Part shown: positions 8,797 to 17,116 of the stretch, piece after piece | How positions within the stretch are numbered: the first letter of the stretch is position 1 | Layout of the letters: each line of letters begins with the position of its first letter | Source: Lewinella sp. | Lineage (GTDB): Bacteria > Bacteroidota > Bacteroidia > Chitinophagales > Saprospiraceae | Assembly: GCA_020436695.1 (NCBI GenBank) | Contig: JAGQXH010000007.1 | Location: forward strand, 1 to 34,893 | Length of the DNA: 34,893 nt | Direction of reading: 5' to 3' | Position numbers and translations under genes: made by a program | The notes under the pieces: generated by a model | Told to the model about the DNA's origin: nothing | Seen by the model: only the letters and a program-made list of their open reading frames with translations | Databases searched by the model: none

Positions 8797-9525
8797 ATGC
8801 TAAAACTCTTCAGAAAAATACGAAGGCAATTGCTGGATGGAGGTCAATTGCGGAAATATGCCATTTATGCTGCTGGTGAGATCTTACTGGTGGTAGTAGG
8901 TATACTGCTGGCCTTGCAGGTGAATAACTGGAATGAGAATAAGAAGCAAACTCGAAGTGAAGCGGTCTACTTAAACCGCCTTTCGGAAGATATTTCCGAT
9001 ATGATGGTTTTTTACCAAAGGGAAAAAGAAATCGTAGCATCGATCAACGGCGCACATCAGGCATTGGATTACCTTGAAAGCTGCGGTGAAAAAGAAGGAC
9101 TGGAGACGGCCTTTCGGCAAACCTTGCTGACCCATCAGGTATTAGGGAATTTCCTGCAAAATAGGAGCACCTACGATGAAATGGTTTCCAGTGGAGCTTT
9201 CGCCCGCCTGAAAAATACGGAACTGAAAGATGTCATTTCAAAAATGTTCAACTGGGTGGAAGGTGGTAATCTTAATGTCTCTTATTTTAGGGAAGAATTA
9301 GGCAGAGCAAGTGCAATCATCAATGAACGAGTATCTTTTTCCTATGATCCGGAAAATAAGTTGATCGTTGATTATCAAATACCTGAAATATGCGGTGATA
9401 AACAGTTCAGAAACGCACTGGTCGAGGTGATTGACTCCCGGCAAGACGTTTTTTTTATCTTTAAGAACATTCATCGATCACTGCAACAGGCCCTTGCTTT
9501 GCTAGAGAAGGAGCAGGATGGATAA
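8797..9525 (+). CDS. DUF6090 family membrane protein
   Basis: A 242-residue protein with the highly characteristic start of DUF6090: a basic KLFRKIRRQLLDGG segment, then KYAIYAAGEILLVVVGILLA running into QVNNWNE at about 23-48. That stretch is a single transmembrane helix followed by the conserved NNWNE turn. The remainder is a mostly helical region of about 190 residues, presumably periplasmic. DUF6090 proteins are abundant paralogues in Bacteroidota with no established function. The gene stands alone: it converges on crtZ with only 17 bp between stop codons and is divergent from the lipoprotein gene. Confidence 0.88.
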   Translation: MLKLFRKIRRQLLDGGQLRKYAIYAAGEILLVVVGILLALQVNNWNENKKQTRSEAVYLNRLSEDISDMMVFYQREKEIVASINGAHQALDYLESCGEKEGLETAFRQTLLTHQVLGNFLQNRSTYDEMVSSGAFARLKNTELKDVISKMFNWVEGGNLNVSYFREELGRASAIINERVSFSYDPENKLIVDYQIPEICGDKQFRNALVEVIDSRQDVFFIFKNIHRSLQQALALLEKEQDG

Positions 9526-9542
9526 AGGAACAGGTCGGTAGA

Positions 9543-10022
9543 TCACACCTCCGTCTTCCACTCACTCCGCTTCTTGAAATACTTCGGATGGACGATCAGT
9601 AAGCCGAAAGATTCGCCGTCCTCCTTTTCCCGTTTGGCGTGATGAGCACCATGTGCACGCAGAATAGCGCGGGAATATTTGCTGTCCAACTGGCGGAACC
9701 ACTTGAAGCGCTGGTGAATGTATACATCGTGGATGAGAAAATAGATGAGTCCGTAGATAGATATACCGACACCGATGAAAAACACCCAGAAATGCGGCGT
9801 GACCGATCCGATGATATAACTGGCCATACTCGGAATGGCAAACACTAAAAAGAACAGGTCATTTTTTTCAAAAAAGCCGTCCTTCTCATGGTGTGGTTTG
9901 TGGTGGTCTTCGTGCCAGATCCACAGCGAGCCGTGCATGAGATATTTGTGCGCGATCCAGGCCACGAATTCCATGAAAAGTACCGTGATGAGTGTAATGC
10001 CGATATATAGTAAGGTAGTCAT
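9543..10022 (-). CDS. crtZ: Beta-carotene hydroxylase (CrtZ-type, fatty acid hydroxylase superfamily)
   Basis: A 159-residue integral membrane di-iron hydroxylase that adds 3-hydroxyl groups to beta-ionone rings, giving for example zeaxanthin. All four histidine clusters are present: HKYLMH (H25, H30), HEDHH (H37, H40, H41), HDVYIH (H98, H103) and HGAHH (H124, H127, H128). The CrtZ-specific ending KREKEDGESFGLLIVHPKYF follows. There are about four hydrophobic helices. No other carotenoid gene (crtB, crtI, crtY) is in the window, so crtZ is separate from any pathway cluster. It follows the histidine-kinase gene on the minus strand with a 51-bp spacer, but a perfect -7 box in that spacer suggests its own promoter. 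Confidence 0.92.
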   Translation of the reverse strand: MTTLLYIGITLITVLFMEFVAWIAHKYLMHGSLWIWHEDHHKPHHEKDGFFEKNDLFFLVFAIPSMASYIIGSVTPHFWVFFIGVGISIYGLIYFLIHDVYIHQRFKWFRQLDSKYSRAILRAHGAHHAKREKEDGESFGLLIVHPKYFKKRSEWKTEV

Positions 10023-10037
10023 AAGTCGTTAGTCCTT
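10017..10037 (+). repeat. Three AGTCNNN heptads at the crtZ start
   Basis: AGTC occurs at 10017, 10024 and 10031, again exactly 7 bp apart (AGTCATA, AGTCGTT, AGTCCTT). One inverted copy, GACT, lies at 10060-10063. The first unit overlaps the crtZ start codon and the rest sits in its probable 5' leader. This is the same word and period as at 2104-2131. Confidence 0.55.
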
Positions 10038-10050
10038 TTGTCTTTATTCT

Positions 10051-10058
10051 CAAAACTA
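10051..10058 (-). promoter_or_regulatory. Bacteroidota -7 box for crtZ
   Basis: On the minus strand this reads TAGTTTTG, a perfect match to the Bacteroidota TAnnTTTG -7 element, 28 bp upstream of the crtZ ATG. No TTG at the usual -33 spacing is clear, so the call rests on the -7 box and position. Confidence 0.45.
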
Positions 10059-10073
10059 CGACTCTAACAATCA

Positions 10074-13000
10074 CTATTCTACTTTGTTGTCAATTAAAGG
10101 CAACTCCACAAAAAAAGTAGTTCCCTTTTCTTCTGCCGTCTCAAAATAGATGCGCCCGCCGGCGGCATTGACGATGCTTCTGGACATGGCCAGCCCAAGC
10201 CCCATGCCGGAGTTTTTGGTGGTAAAGTTGGGATAAAACACCTTTTCCCGCAGGGCTTCCGGTATGCCGGAACCGTTATCAGCCACACTAAGGATGGTCT
10301 TGTCAGAGGTGTATTGCAGGCGAATGGCGACCTGTCCTTCCTGTTGATCGGGAATAGCCTGCAGCGCATTCTTGACCAGATTATTGATCACCCGCATGAG
10401 CTGAGTGGGGTCGACGAAGACCTGCAACTGAGCCTCGGGCAGTTCCAGTTGGAGCGTCGTAGCACCGTGGTCGCCCTTGGCGTAGAGATTGAAAACTGAT
10501 GCTACCAGTTTATTCAGATCGACCACTTCATTCTCGGCCTGGGGCATCTTGGCAAAATTGGAGAACTCTCCGGCAATCCGCGACAGGCCGTCGATCTGCT
10601 GGATGATACTTTGGGCGACTTCCGAGATCATGGCACTGGCGCGCTCCGGATCCTGTTGCTGCACCCGCAAAAGATGCTGTATATTCAGCTTCATGGGGGT
10701 GAGCGGGTTCTTGATCTCGTGCGCCACCTGTTTGGCCATTTCCCGCCAGGCACCTTCCCGTTCCGACTGGCGCAGTTTCTGCGTACTGTCTTCCAGCTTC
10801 TCGATCATCAGGTTGTATTCGGCGATCAATTGTCCGATCTCATCCGGGCTCTTCCACTCCAAAGGTTCATTGTGCCCCAACCGGAACTGGCTGAGTTTCT
10901 GCCCGATCTTGGAGATGGGTTGGGTGATGGACTCCGCTACGAAAAGTGCAATGGCACCGGCCAGCAAAAGCAGAAAAACATACACGTTCAGGAGTGCACT
11001 CAGGAAGGACTGCAGATCGTTGCGCAATTCGCGGTCGTTGGCAAAATAGGGCAACTCCAGATAGGCAATGATCTCGCTGTTGTCATCACGGATGGGCACA
11101 TAGGCCGACTGGTACAACAGTTGGCCGATCCGCTGCCGGCTCCGGTAAGTATTGCGGGTGGGTGAACGAAGCACATGCAGAGCGATCGGATCCATAAGCG
11201 GTGCGGTCATCCCCTGTCTGAAAAGATAGCCGGCGGAAGTAAGTCGCAACTGTCCGTGCAGATCATAAACGTTGATATCCATATTGTGAATATCAGCGAT
11301 GGGATCGATCAATGGCTCCAGAAACCGGAGCCCGTTGATATTCGCCTCCTGCGCGCCGATATTGCGCTGGAGGTCGGCCAGCACCGCCTTTGCTTTTTCG
11401 TTGAGTTGTTCACTGCCGGCGCGCAGGGCATTCCTTCGGAAAAAAGCAGCAGTGACAAAACCCACCAGGATGAAAGAGCCCAGGATGAGCAACAGGATGG
11501 CCCGCTGGATCCGATTGCGCAGCGAAGCTCTTTTTAGACTGGAAAATTCCAGTGTATCGGGCAGGGCCTGCAGGTAATAGTTGATCACCGAAAGCAGAAT
11601 GACCATTAATACCAATAGGGAAAACAAGAAAGAGAAAAGCGATAAGGCCTGCAGTAGATCAATCTTCTGCCGGCTCAGCACTACTGTGAAATCTTTCTCA
11701 CTGCGATACCACACGGTTCGCCGTTCTTCGGTATTGTTGGGGTAAAACACTCCGACCGGCAATTCTGAAAAAGGAATGCGCAGATCGGAAGGTGGGTTAC
11801 CTTCCTGTTTTAAAGGCCGCAGACCGCCGTAAATGGCATAGTCATAAGCCGCAATCCGGGGTAAGCGTTTGTAGGGAATGTTCTCCAGAAGATCGCCGTA
11901 TACTCTCTGCTCTTTCTGGGTACGATAGCGGATCGCCATCAGGAAATAAAGATCTTCCTGTGGGGGACTTAGATCGAATAGATAAGTGTATTCTTCGGAG
12001 TATGGATGTGGCCAGTAGCTGAGTTTTTCCACCGAAGTGGGCATGGCCTGCCGACGGGCGTCGAGCAATCGCATGCTCTCCACCGGGCGTTGACCCTGGA
12101 TCAGCGGGGTTGTGCCAGCGGAATCGAGCGCAAACAATTCAAATTCATAATGCTGGAACAGATACGGATCGGAGGAAAAATAAGTTTGCAATAAAGGATA
12201 CAATGCTCGCAGAGGAAGTGGAAAGGAGTCTTTTTCCTCCAATATTTTCCAGATGGTCGTATCGCCTTCCAGCCGGTCACGGAGTCGGCCCACTGCTTCT
12301 TCAAGTACCTGATCTCTGGGCTCAGCCAGTGCCTTTATGTACTCCTTTTGGGTTTCCCGATCTGCTTTTTGCCGAATACTGTAAATAACCATGCTCACCG
12401 ATACCGCAAAGAACAACAGCCAGAGAACGGCGAAAGTAAGACTGATACTTGGCCGATCCAACGTATAATCCAGCCCGATCACATAAACGACGGCCATGGC
12501 GAGCGCAGTTAGTACGGGCAATTGCAAATTGAGTAGAAAAAGCACCGGAATAGCCAGTATAAGCGCGATAGCCGCTGCGACCAGACGGGCCGTCATAGGT
12601 GTGCCCAGTCTGGAGGTAGCCTGCAGCAAGCGATGATTGAACAGAAAAGTAGCGAGCAGGATGATCAGGCCGCTGATCAGTGCAGCGAGGGTTTGGATAT
12701 CCAACCCGAAGATGTATTCAAAGTCAAAGATCAGGCCAGACCCTAATACCAGATTCTGAAACAAAAGAATGACCAGTAAAAGACTAATAATGCTCAGCCA
12801 GTAGGCTGCCGTAGTAAAAACGGCCGGCCAGGGAGCACGCAACTGTGGCTTGAGCGGTATCCGGAATTCCCGGTGAAAAAATACCATCAGCCACAGCAGG
12901 GCCAGGCTGGTGAAAAAAAACTCGCCCAGTGATTGCCGGAAAACTATAGTAGTGGACGTATCGTGGAAAAGGGAAAGCCTGGTAAAAAAGGCAGTGTCCT

Positions 13001-13811
13001 TTTGTAGATTATACCAGATATTAATCGTGGTAACCGCCGCTATGATCAGTCCTGCGCCCAGCCAGGGATGGTATTTCCGGGCCAGATAATTCGCCTGTTG
13101 GTTGATCCAGAGCGTAAAAAATAAAAACGCCAGCAGAATGCCGGCCAAACTGATCAGATACCACCTGACATCGAACATGTCCGGACCGCGGCTCAGATAG
13201 AACAGTACTTCTCCCTGGGGATCACTTACCTGAGCTTCTCCCTGTGTAGCATCGATGATCAGATTGTCAGGGAGCGATGTAAGGCCGGGAGCAAAACTTT
13301 GATCCAGTTGCGATCCGCCCAGTGTATAGGCATATTTAATGGGTATAGCACCAACTACAAGGACGGGGCCGGAAGATGTCTCCAGCTGTCTGCTTTTCAA
13401 AACGTAATACCCGGAATTCAACTGCACGGTCTCCGTCTGGCTGCCACTATATAAACGGCTGAGTACCGTTTTAGGGATAACCAATGTATTATCCGTCCAG
13501 AATACAGCTTCTACACGGTCGTATAATATCCATACGACAGAAGCATCTGCCCATTCCCGGAGGAAATTGGTCTCAGCTTCAGTGGGTAATGGATAGGTAC
13601 GTTGGCCGGCCTGGTAGATGCGTTGCCAAAATAAGCTATCGGACAGGGTAGGAGTCACTTTTTGCTCCTGCTCCTGATAGTACCGATTGAGCTGATGGGC
13701 GTACCGGTCCAACAGTTGTGGGCTATGGGAACGCTGATTGGCCAGCCAGCCGATTACAGCCAGCAAGCCACTGAGAAGGAGCCATCGGTATATTTTTCCG
13801 GCGTTTTTCAA
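10074..13811 (-). CDS. Large multi-pass sensor histidine kinase, NtrY-like, orphan
   Basis: A 1,245-residue membrane sensor kinase, about twice the usual NtrY length. Residues about 8-24 form a first membrane helix, followed by an extracytoplasmic domain. A block of about seven helices lies between about 215 and 485, then a second large extracytoplasmic segment, two helices near 735-790, a third extracytoplasmic region and a last helix at about 936-958. Next come a HAMP domain (960-1008), the HisKA box VAHEIKNPLTPMKL with phospho-acceptor His1031, the N box INNLVKNALQA (about 1142-1152), G1 VADNGSGIP and G2 GMGLGLAMS (about 1202). The REMAKQVAHEIKNPLTP form is typical of NtrY-type kinases. 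No response regulator is adjacent: crtZ follows and a divergent LysE exporter precedes. Signal and partner are unknown. Confidence 0.92.
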   Translation of the reverse strand: MKNAGKIYRWLLLSGLLAVIGWLANQRSHSPQLLDRYAHQLNRYYQEQEQKVTPTLSDSLFWQRIYQAGQRTYPLPTEAETNFLREWADASVVWILYDRVEAVFWTDNTLVIPKTVLSRLYSGSQTETVQLNSGYYVLKSRQLETSSGPVLVVGAIPIKYAYTLGGSQLDQSFAPGLTSLPDNLIIDATQGEAQVSDPQGEVLFYLSRGPDMFDVRWYLISLAGILLAFLFFTLWINQQANYLARKYHPWLGAGLIIAAVTTINIWYNLQKDTAFFTRLSLFHDTSTTIVFRQSLGEFFFTSLALLWLMVFFHREFRIPLKPQLRAPWPAVFTTAAYWLSIISLLLVILLFQNLVLGSGLIFDFEYIFGLDIQTLAALISGLIILLATFLFNHRLLQATSRLGTPMTARLVAAAIALILAIPVLFLLNLQLPVLTALAMAVVYVIGLDYTLDRPSISLTFAVLWLLFFAVSVSMVIYSIRQKADRETQKEYIKALAEPRDQVLEEAVGRLRDRLEGDTTIWKILEEKDSFPLPLRALYPLLQTYFSSDPYLFQHYEFELFALDSAGTTPLIQGQRPVESMRLLDARRQAMPTSVEKLSYWPHPYSEEYTYLFDLSPPQEDLYFLMAIRYRTQKEQRVYGDLLENIPYKRLPRIAAYDYAIYGGLRPLKQEGNPPSDLRIPFSELPVGVFYPNNTEERRTVWYRSEKDFTVVLSRQKIDLLQALSLFSFLFSLLVLMVILLSVINYYLQALPDTLEFSSLKRASLRNRIQRAILLLILGSFILVGFVTAAFFRRNALRAGSEQLNEKAKAVLADLQRNIGAQEANINGLRFLEPLIDPIADIHNMDINVYDLHGQLRLTSAGYLFRQGMTAPLMDPIALHVLRSPTRNTYRSRQRIGQLLYQSAYVPIRDDNSEIIAYLELPYFANDRELRNDLQSFLSALLNVYVFLLLLAGAIALFVAESITQPISKIGQKLSQFRLGHNEPLEWKSPDEIGQLIAEYNLMIEKLEDSTQKLRQSEREGAWREMAKQVAHEIKNPLTPMKLNIQHLLRVQQQDPERASAMISEVAQSIIQQIDGLSRIAGEFSNFAKMPQAENEVVDLNKLVASVFNLYAKGDHGATTLQLELPEAQLQVFVDPTQLMRVINNLVKNALQAIPDQQEGQVAIRLQYTSDKTILSVADNGSGIPEALREKVFYPNFTTKNSGMGLGLAMSRSIVNAAGGRIYFETAEEKGTTFFVELPLIDNKVE

Positions 13812-13971
13812 GTGTTAATTGTTCAGAAAAAATGGCACAATATCCATGCCAAGTATACGAAAATAATGGGAAGGGGTTGCCGGGTGGAGAATGATAGATG
13901 GATAAGTACCATGTTAGTTTGTTGGGAGAAAGTATTATTTTACGATCTCTTCAACATTAAACGTTTTGAAT

Positions 13972-14598
13972 ATGGAACTGTCAGTCTGGTTATCCTTCGT
14001 CGGAACAGTTTTGATCCTGGCCCTTACTCCAGGGCCAAGTGTATTATTGGCCACAGCCAATAGTATGAAATACGGGGCAAATAAGACGGGAGGGACTATT
14101 TTAGGAGATCTATCGGCCAATCTGTGTCAGATCATGCTGGCGTCAGCAGGATTAGCCTCCATCGTTACTGCTTCCGGTGAACTATTCCAGGTGATCAAAT
14201 GGTGTGGCGTGGCTTATCTGGTTTGGATGGGGATCACGAAGATCCGGGCGAAATCCGAAATTCATTTCTCCCGGGAGCAGGCAAATGAGCGCAGTTTTTC
14301 GAAACTATATGTGGAAGGTTTTCTGATGTCGGCCGCCAATCCCAAGGCCATTATTTTCTTTGCAGCGCTCTTCCCTCTGTTTATCGACCCAGCTATGACT
14401 TTCCTGCCTCAGGTCATAATTCTTGCGATTACCTTCCTGGTGATCGATGGTCTCGCTCTATCTATATACGCCCATTTTGCCGGCCGGCTGAAAGTCTATC
14501 TGGAAGATCAGGAAAAAGTACATTTTCAAAATAAGATCGTGGGTTCGTTATTGATCTTCAGCGGACTGATGCTGGCTTTGGTCAGGAAGACGGAATGA
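13972..14598 (+). CDS. LysE/RhtB family amino-acid exporter
   Basis: A 208-residue inner-membrane exporter of the LysE/RhtB family, which pumps amino acids or related metabolites out of the cell. About six hydrophobic helices are visible. The N-terminal signature LILALTPGPSVLLATANSMKYG (about 12-33) is the family's most conserved segment, and a second conserved piece is GFLMSAANPKAIIFFAALFP (about 121-140). The start is the ATG at 13972; an in-frame TTG at 13966 adds two residues. It is divergent from the histidine kinase, with a spacer of about 160 bp that might hold a shared regulatory region. The substrate cannot be predicted. An imperfect hairpin follows the gene. Confidence 0.92.
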   Translation: MELSVWLSFVGTVLILALTPGPSVLLATANSMKYGANKTGGTILGDLSANLCQIMLASAGLASIVTASGELFQVIKWCGVAYLVWMGITKIRAKSEIHFSREQANERSFSKLYVEGFLMSAANPKAIIFFAALFPLFIDPAMTFLPQVIILAITFLVIDGLALSIYAHFAGRLKVYLEDQEKVHFQNKIVGSLLIFSGLMLALVRKTE

Positions 14599-14610
14599 AG
14601 CACTGAAAGC

Positions 14611-14636
14611 CCCCGACAGGCAGTTACCTGCCGGGG
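14611..14636. terminator. Hairpin between convergent LysE and TonB receptor genes
   Basis: ccccgacagg (14611-14620) and cctgccgggg (14627-14636) form a 10-bp stem with one A-C mismatch around a 6-nt loop, 12 bp after the LysE stop. There is no T-run on either side. It sits between convergent genes and could end transcription from either direction. Confidence 0.5.
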
Positions 14637-14691
14637 TATAATAGAGCCTAATGAAGTAATCGAACAGGTCGCAGTGCTGTATAGCCAACTG

Positions 14692-17040
14692 CTAAAATCG
14701 ATAACTCAAAGTCAATCGATAATTGCGCAAAGCTTCTGCCTGCCAGTAATAAAAATCACTCCAGGAATAATAAGCACCGGAGATCAATTCCACATCGAAC
14801 AGATTATTGGCGTTAACGGCGATACCCATTTTGCCTAACTGATAGGAAACGGCTGCATCAAAGCGGGTATAATCCGGCATTGTCGGATCAACACTGCGGT
14901 CGTAGGCACCATACCAGGCTGAACGCCCTCTGGCGTGGCGCACGCCAAATGACAAACCAAGGCCTTCCAGCTTACCATAGGGGAATTTATACTGCAACCA
15001 GGCATTGGCAATGTGCTTATCGGTTCCGGGTACCTGCGTACCTTCATAACTGCCGTCCGTATCTTCAGTTACCTGAGCATCGGTATAGGCATAGTTCATG
15101 GTTACATTCAGACCGTGCAGTAATTGTCCGCGTACGTCGAATTCGATGCCCTGGGTCCGGGTTTGTCCCAGCTGGATGGAGAAGAATTGATGCTCGGGGT
15201 CGGCAGTTAATACATTATTCTTGGTAATGCGGTAAGCGGCAAGCGAAGCCGTCCACATACCGTTCAGCCATTCCTGTTTCAGCCCGACCTCCTTATTGTC
15301 GCCAATGACCGGATCAAATAGTGTACCGTCGAAAGTGGCACCGGCCTGAGGGATAAAGGCTTCATCATACACCGCATAGATGCTGGTCTGGTCATTGATG
15401 GAATAGCTGAGGCCTACCCGGGGAGTGAATTTGTTGGCGTCTACCGATCCGCTGTACGGATCGTTATCACCGGTGGTTGTATACCTCCCGGCCAGGGTAA
15501 GGCGTAATCTTTCATCGTGCAGCCGTATTTCGTCCTGGATATAAAAGGCGGTATACTGATTATGGTATCGCAGACCTCGTTCGCGGATATTCAGACTGCG
15601 ATCATACGTGGGGAAAGCAGTGGCCGCTACCAATCCGTACTCCGGATGGTAAACATCAAAACCATCACTGCCGACGATAGCCCCACCCTGATTCCAGTCG
15701 TGATAATAATCCTTGTCGCCCATATCCAGTCCGGCAAGAATACGGTGCCTGACTGAGCCCTTGCCCAGATCACCATTTACAAAAAACTGGCCGACTTTTG
15801 TGATGCCCAATATATCCCAGTTGGAAGCTGCCCGGAAGAGCGTATCGCCGTTAAAACCGCTCGGCCACAGACTCTGCCCCAACTGATCGTAATGCAGATA
15901 AGCCACCTGACTGGTAAATTTCCAGTTGTCATTCAGACTATGGGCGAAGGTTAGTAACAGGGATTGATCCTTAATAATGGTCGGGCTCATATTGGGTTCG
16001 AGGGTGGTGAAATCGACCGGCAGGTCACCCAGGGCATTGGGGGAATAAATGTAGTTGGAACCAATGGGAGACATTTGAACGTGCTGGTAAGTGTATTCTG
16101 CGGTCAGGGAGGTTTTGGGGTTGATCTGGAATTTGACCACCGGAGCTACCGACACCCGGTTGTTGTATTCGAAGGCGCGTTGGGTGCCTTTTTGCTGGCC
16201 CATCAGGTTGAGCCGGTATAATACCTTACCGTCTTTACTGAGCCTGCCGTCGAAATCCAGTGTGCTGCGATAGGTGCCGAAGCTACCTACGGTCATGGTC
16301 ATTTCCGCTTTGGTAAAACCCGTCGGTTTTTTGGTCACCACATTATAGAAACCGCTGGGCTCACCACTGGCCAGCATAAAACCGGCCGGGCCTTTGACAA
16401 ATTCGATCCGCTCCACCATGCTCATGTCTTCTTTGAGTGGGCCCCAGGTTTCCGTTACGTTCATGCCGTTCCGGAAAGAGGCGATCCGGGAACCGCGCAT
16501 GACGATGCGGGCGTAGTTCTCCCAGTGCTCCGAGCGGGTAGCGCCACTTACGTTGCGGATAACGCCTTCCGACATATCGAAGATCTGCTGGTCTTTTAGC
16601 ACTTGTGCACTGACTACCTGGATATTCTGCGGTGTTTCGATCAGCGGTGTTTTCAGGCGTAGGGAGATGGAGGGATAATCGGTGACGTACAGGCTGGGGT
16701 TGGCGGTTACTACGATCTCTTTCAATTCCTGCCCTTCCACTTCCAGTTGGAGTGACACCTCTGTGGAACTGCCGGCGGTTACGGTTACTTCCTTTGCTAT
16801 TGTTTTAAGGCCGATACTGCTGGCCATCAGGGTATAACGACCTGCTTCGATCCCGGTGAGTTCAAACTTCCCGTCTTCATCGGTGGCGGTTCCCTTGGTG
16901 GTGCCTTTTAGGAAAATGTTGACGTATGCAGCTGCTTCTCCGTCGCTGGTCCTGACGGTGCCGCTGATATGGCCGGTTTGGGCCAGGGCTGTGTTGCCCA
17001 GGAATAGTAACAGTAAGAAAAGTGAGTATTGTGATTTCAT
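14692..17040 (-). CDS. TonB-dependent siderophore receptor
   Basis: A 782-residue outer-membrane receptor that imports iron-siderophore complexes using TonB energy. After a signal peptide (about 1-20, ending ALAQ) there is a carboxypeptidase-regulatory-like domain (about 24-105), common in Bacteroidota receptors. The plug (about 110-250) shows ETPQNIQVVSAQVLKDQQ, RIVMRGSR and IEFVKGPAGFMLASGEPSG, the form typical of ferric-siderophore receptors rather than of SusC proteins. The remainder is the 22-strand barrel, with TPRVGLSYSI, EVGLKQEWLNG and a terminal aromatic strand YRLTLSYRF. The PepSY membrane protein gene lies 76 bp upstream on the same strand, a common pairing in iron uptake. I see no clear Fur box, though iron control is expected. 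Confidence 0.93.
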   Translation of the reverse strand: MKSQYSLFLLLLFLGNTALAQTGHISGTVRTSDGEAAAYVNIFLKGTTKGTATDEDGKFELTGIEAGRYTLMASSIGLKTIAKEVTVTAGSSTEVSLQLEVEGQELKEIVVTANPSLYVTDYPSISLRLKTPLIETPQNIQVVSAQVLKDQQIFDMSEGVIRNVSGATRSEHWENYARIVMRGSRIASFRNGMNVTETWGPLKEDMSMVERIEFVKGPAGFMLASGEPSGFYNVVTKKPTGFTKAEMTMTVGSFGTYRSTLDFDGRLSKDGKVLYRLNLMGQQKGTQRAFEYNNRVSVAPVVKFQINPKTSLTAEYTYQHVQMSPIGSNYIYSPNALGDLPVDFTTLEPNMSPTIIKDQSLLLTFAHSLNDNWKFTSQVAYLHYDQLGQSLWPSGFNGDTLFRAASNWDILGITKVGQFFVNGDLGKGSVRHRILAGLDMGDKDYYHDWNQGGAIVGSDGFDVYHPEYGLVAATAFPTYDRSLNIRERGLRYHNQYTAFYIQDEIRLHDERLRLTLAGRYTTTGDNDPYSGSVDANKFTPRVGLSYSINDQTSIYAVYDEAFIPQAGATFDGTLFDPVIGDNKEVGLKQEWLNGMWTASLAAYRITKNNVLTADPEHQFFSIQLGQTRTQGIEFDVRGQLLHGLNVTMNYAYTDAQVTEDTDGSYEGTQVPGTDKHIANAWLQYKFPYGKLEGLGLSFGVRHARGRSAWYGAYDRSVDPTMPDYTRFDAAVSYQLGKMGIAVNANNLFDVELISGAYYSWSDFYYWQAEALRNYRLTLSYRF

Positions 17041-17116
17041 TTTATATTTATTTAGCCTAATTAAATTTTATGAGCGAAAGATTATAATTTCAGATATGAG
17101 TCATAGCTCCAGGTCA

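Noticed and set aside
10489-11165. Two long plus-strand frames (186 and 184 codons) inside the histidine kinase
   Set aside because: They are antisense to the HAMP/HisKA region, whose motifs are unambiguous on the minus strand.
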